Shown: piece by piece, positions 60,029 through 64,000 of the stretch
How positions within the stretch are numbered: position 1 is the first letter of the stretch
Layout: each line of letters starts with the position of its first letter
Origin: Sipunculus nudus
Lineage: Eukaryota; Annelida; Sipuncula; Golfingiida; Sipunculidae
NCBI GenBank assembly: GCA_026874595.1
Contig: CM049318.1
Location: forward strand, 32,557,956-32,621,955
Direction of reading: 5' to 3'
Length of the DNA stretch: 64,000 bases
The notes under the pieces: model-generated
Databases searched by the model: none
Told to the model about the DNA's origin: nothing
What the model saw: the letters and a program-made list of their open reading frames with translations, nothing else
Program-made: the position numbers and the translations under genes

Positions 60029-60480
60029 CTGGTCAAATAACCACCAACTAGCATTTGATCAATTAATAGGACTACTATCTTCTGCTCCTGTACTAGCGTT
60101 TGCAGATTTCTCTCGTCCGTTCATTGTTCATACTGATGCAAGTTTTGATGGGATCTCTGGTATTCTGTACCAAGATCAAGATGGCCAGAAAAGACCAATA
60201 GCTTATGCGAGCCGAAGCCTAACCCCATCAGAGTCTCGGTACCCTATTCATAAGTTAGAGTTCTTAGCTTTAAAGTGGTGTGTAACCGATAAGTTTAAAG
60301 AATATCTGTATGGATCACGGTTCACAGTGTTCACTGATAACAATCCTCTAACTTACATAATGTCCTCCGCAAAATTAGATGCAACAGGTCAAAGATGGGT
60401 ATCTGAATTGGCTAATTACGACTTTAATATTCAATATAAAGCCGGCAAGCATAACATCGACGCCGATGCACTTTCGAGAA
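59973..60480 (+). pseudogene. pol: RNase H
   Basis: In a different frame from the RT after the 59970 indel. The four catalytic acids are visible: HTDASFDG (60128 on), KLEFLALKW (about 60256), FTDNNPLTY (60331 on) and DADALSRIP (about 60460). YPIHKLEFLA and YKAGKHNIDADALSR are typical of Ty3/gypsy RNase H. Removes RNA from the RNA:DNA hybrid. No stop inside the domain. Confidence 0.9.
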
Positions 60481-62442
60481 TCCCTCGGCTTCTAGCAGAA
60501 AAGAAAAACCACAATCAATGTATTACCAATGATGTAGTAAAAGCTGTTTGTCAATCAGTGACCATACCATCACCTGTAATATGTAGTCTCTCTTGTGACC
60601 AATCCAAAGCTGTTCCATCCACGGATCCTGTCAATTTGCTCGGACAAACACGATTAAACGTAGCAAAGGAACAACTTCTGGATTCGAATCTGAACCCATT
60701 CATTGTCGATTTCAGAGACGGTAAGGTCATAAACAAGAAAGACTTGACTCATCCTGATCAAATAATTCTTTTCAGATGTATAGATAGCCTTGTGCTGCGG
60801 GATGACATACTCTATCGTAAACGAACACTGAACGGCAAAATTCAGTATCAAATGGTAATACCTAGCAGTTTGCGACAAGTCGCTTTATCTGGTATTCATG
60901 ACGATGTTGGGCATCTAGGTCGTAATCGGTCTGTCCATCTAGCCCATGACCGATTTTACTGGCCAAAAATGTCTAAAGACATAGATTCATACATTAAGAA
61001 TTGTCCACGCTGTATAAGGCGGAAGTCCCCTCCAGCAAAAGCTCCTTTAGTACCTATAACATCCACACAACCAATGGAGCTCCTATGTGTCGATTATCTT
61101 AGCCTTGAGCCATCTACAGGTGGAATTGAAAATATTCTGGTCATGACCGATAATTTCACACGCTACGCTATGGCAGTTCCTTGTCGCAATACTACGGCAA
61201 AGACTACAGCTAAAATACTATTTGACACATTTGTCCCAACATTATGGCTTTCCAGCCCGCATCCACAGTGATCAGGGCAGACAATTTGAATCTAAAATCA
61301 TCAAAGAACTATGCAGACTAGCTGGTATCCATAAATCACGATGTACACCGTACCATCCAATGGGGAATGGGCAAACCGAAAGGTTTAACCGTAGTTAAAT
61401 CAGTATGTTGGGTACTCTTGAGGAAGAGAAAAAGAAAAACTGGAAAGAATACGTCAGTGCTTTAACTCATGCCTATAATTGTACGAAAAATGATGCAACC
61501 GGTTATACACCTTTCTATTTAATGTTCGGTCGACATCCACGCCTCCCTATTGATCTAGTACTTGGGACCAACAACAATCCTAACCATCAAAATTACAACA
61601 CATATGTTTCCGATCTAAAAGACCAACTTTCTTCTGCCTATGATATTGCTCAACGTGTCTCTTTATCATCCAGGTATCACCACAAACGATTGTATGATAA
61701 ACGTGCTCGCAATGCGGTGCTGGGTATTGGTGATCACGTCTTGGTACGAAAGGTAGGGATCATTGGGAAACAGAAACTGGTCGATAAATGGGAAAAGCAG
61801 GTGTATGAGGTATTGGAACAACCCAATAAGGATATTCCAGTATATGTTGTTTGCCCCTTGGGTGATAAAAAGGGTACTCGCACTCTGCATCGCAATCTGA
61901 TCCTTCCATATACAGGATTGCCCGTCGACCCTACACAAAAACCAGTTTCCACAACACACAAACCAATTATTACATCATCAGTGTCAGGGTCGGAAGACTC
62001 ATCAACAGATGACGACCCCATTTTCACTATAATTCCAAATAATCGTCCCCACATGAGTAGTTCTGAGGATGTGAGCGAGTTGCATTTAGAACTTGAATTA
62101 TCGGATGATACAGATGATGATGCAATTGCGTCTGATCACTCTAATCCATTCCTGATAAATGGTTCTACTGATGATTGCAATGCAAATGTTGATACCGTAA
62201 TTACTACAGGTCTTGATGATGACGTCACTGGTGTGTTAAACGATGACGCCAAAGGTGATAATGACAATATATCACAACTACACGATGACCATGACGTCAT
62301 CTCTAGTCATGATCATTATTATGATGGTAATAGCGCCCCAATATCTGATCAGAGTGGGGATCCGGATGTTAATCCAGTACGTAGATCTACCCGAGAACGA
62401 CGTATGCCAGAACGTTTTGGGGACTATGTACTTAACGGGTGA
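60481..62442 (+). pseudogene. pol: integrase with acidic C-terminal tail
   Basis: The N-terminal HHCC zinc domain is HDDVGHLG..., FYWPKM and CPRC (about 60895-61013). The catalytic core has D in CVDYLS (61092), D in SDQG (61270) and E in TERFNRS (61378); the last two are 35 residues apart, the D-D35-E pattern. An extra base near 61235 splits the first D from the others, and TTA has become TAA at 61396-61398. The C-terminal part has GDHVLVRKVG, KLVDKWEKQVYEV and TLHRNLILPY, a GPY/F-like module. There is no chromodomain. A long Asp/Ser-rich tail ends in RRSTRERRMPERFGDYV. Confidence 0.9.
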
Positions 62443-62886
62443 TAATATTTTTAAACAAGTGCATGTGTTAACATAAGTATGTTTAGGATAAGTTCCTTCC
62501 CTAAGCTACATGGCTCGTTCTGAGATTTGACGAGTCAGTGAAATCATTATACGATTGGTTATTTTTTGCGTATGCTGACTTTCTCCACTGCCACCAGTTT
62601 CTGGGTTTTTCACTTTCATATATGTATACCTCATGTGAACATAATGTTCCAATATAAACATCTATCGGAAATCCTACTAGAGGCCGTCCACTGCTAATGC
62701 TGTCATGCGCGACCTGTCATTCTTTGCAGTTAGTGTCGGGACGCCACTTCTCTACTGGGGGGAGCGTTTGGTATATGGTGTGGATGATGTGCTGTTGGTA
62801 TGGTGTGGTGGATCTGATATTTTTTTTTTACCTAACTTTTCCCGTACATTGATGTCGGGTCGACATTTTTTCAAGTAGGGGGAGGA
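62443..62886 (+). other. 3' untranslated region and polypurine tract of the LTR element
   Basis: Non-coding sequence ending in the purine tract AGTAGGGGGAGGA (62874-62886) directly before the 3' LTR; this would prime plus-strand DNA synthesis. Confidence 0.85.
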
Positions 62887-63766
<880 letters not shown>

Positions 63767-64000
63767 ATCAATATAAACTTTGTTACAGGTTCCCTTTTTA
63801 TTGTGTGCAGCGGTCCTGCGTGTGTTTCTTTTGTTGTGCGCAGGGGTGCCCCATGCGTTGTTGACATTTGGTTCGTGTGCTACGCGTAGCTCGTGTTGTA
63901 GCGGCCTCGCCTGGCCGGATGTTGCAGGCTCGGTTTAAACCGCATTGGTTGAACCCTGGATACACAGCGTTCTTTGATTAGTATGTTCTTTGAACGTGTG
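63767..64000. other. Right end of the window
   Basis: No feature recognised in the last ~230 bp. Confidence 0.4.

Noticed and set aside
61666-62054. Minus-strand frames of about 100 codons
   Set aside because: They are antisense to the integrase C-terminus, which has clear family motifs on the plus strand.

Overview
This is an animal nuclear window, AT-rich and dominated by repeats. Genes are split by GT-AG introns and there is no operon organisation. The mix of CR1-like and L1/Tx1-like LINEs, tRNA-derived SINEs, a Ty3/gypsy LTR element, duplicated secreted C-type lectin genes and many non-autonomous elements with internal tandem repeats and GGACGGAC tracts suggests a marine invertebrate, most likely a bivalve mollusc. 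That assignment is inference; no taxonomic marker gene is present.

Layout. 1-2885: truncated hairpin-ended element. 5.1-12 kb: LINE graveyard, with a plus-strand CR1-like 3' end, a minus-strand L1/Tx1-like LINE whose ORF1 is split by a 1.7 kb TIR element (8334-10021), and a plus-strand CR1-like 5' fragment. 14.4-18.8 kb: array of ~335 bp monomers. 17570-30190: two near-identical 6.2-6.5 kb blocks in direct tandem, each with the end of the array, an 11-bp-TIR element carrying a nested element, and unassigned sequence. 30.8-34.2 kb: minus-strand C-type lectin-like pseudogene. 35689-45096: a 9.4 kb interval with terminal inverted repeats and a TTCTAA target duplication, holding a second and a third element nested inside each other. 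48.8-53.1 kb: second lectin-like gene, four exons with matching phases but one in-frame stop. 55225-63663: complete-length Ty3/gypsy element.

How the parts relate. The two lectin copies are tandem paralogues sharing exon structure and a recognisable 5' flank (54.4-54.7 kb and 45.9-46.3 kb). The 9.4 kb TIR element and a SINE lie between copy 1 and its flank, so they probably arrived after that duplication. The best-preserved single system is the LTR retrotransposon. Its LTRs are nearly identical. Its Gag starts with an RRM-like domain ahead of a PNMA-like capsid. Its gag-pro junction carries a canonical A AAA AAC slippery heptamer, a 9-nt spacer and two perfectly complementary 6-bp stems that form an H-type pseudoknot, positioned to shift ribosomes -1 into the protease frame. 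Seven frame lesions make this copy non-functional. No tRNA or rRNA gene, CRISPR or intact single-exon host gene was found.
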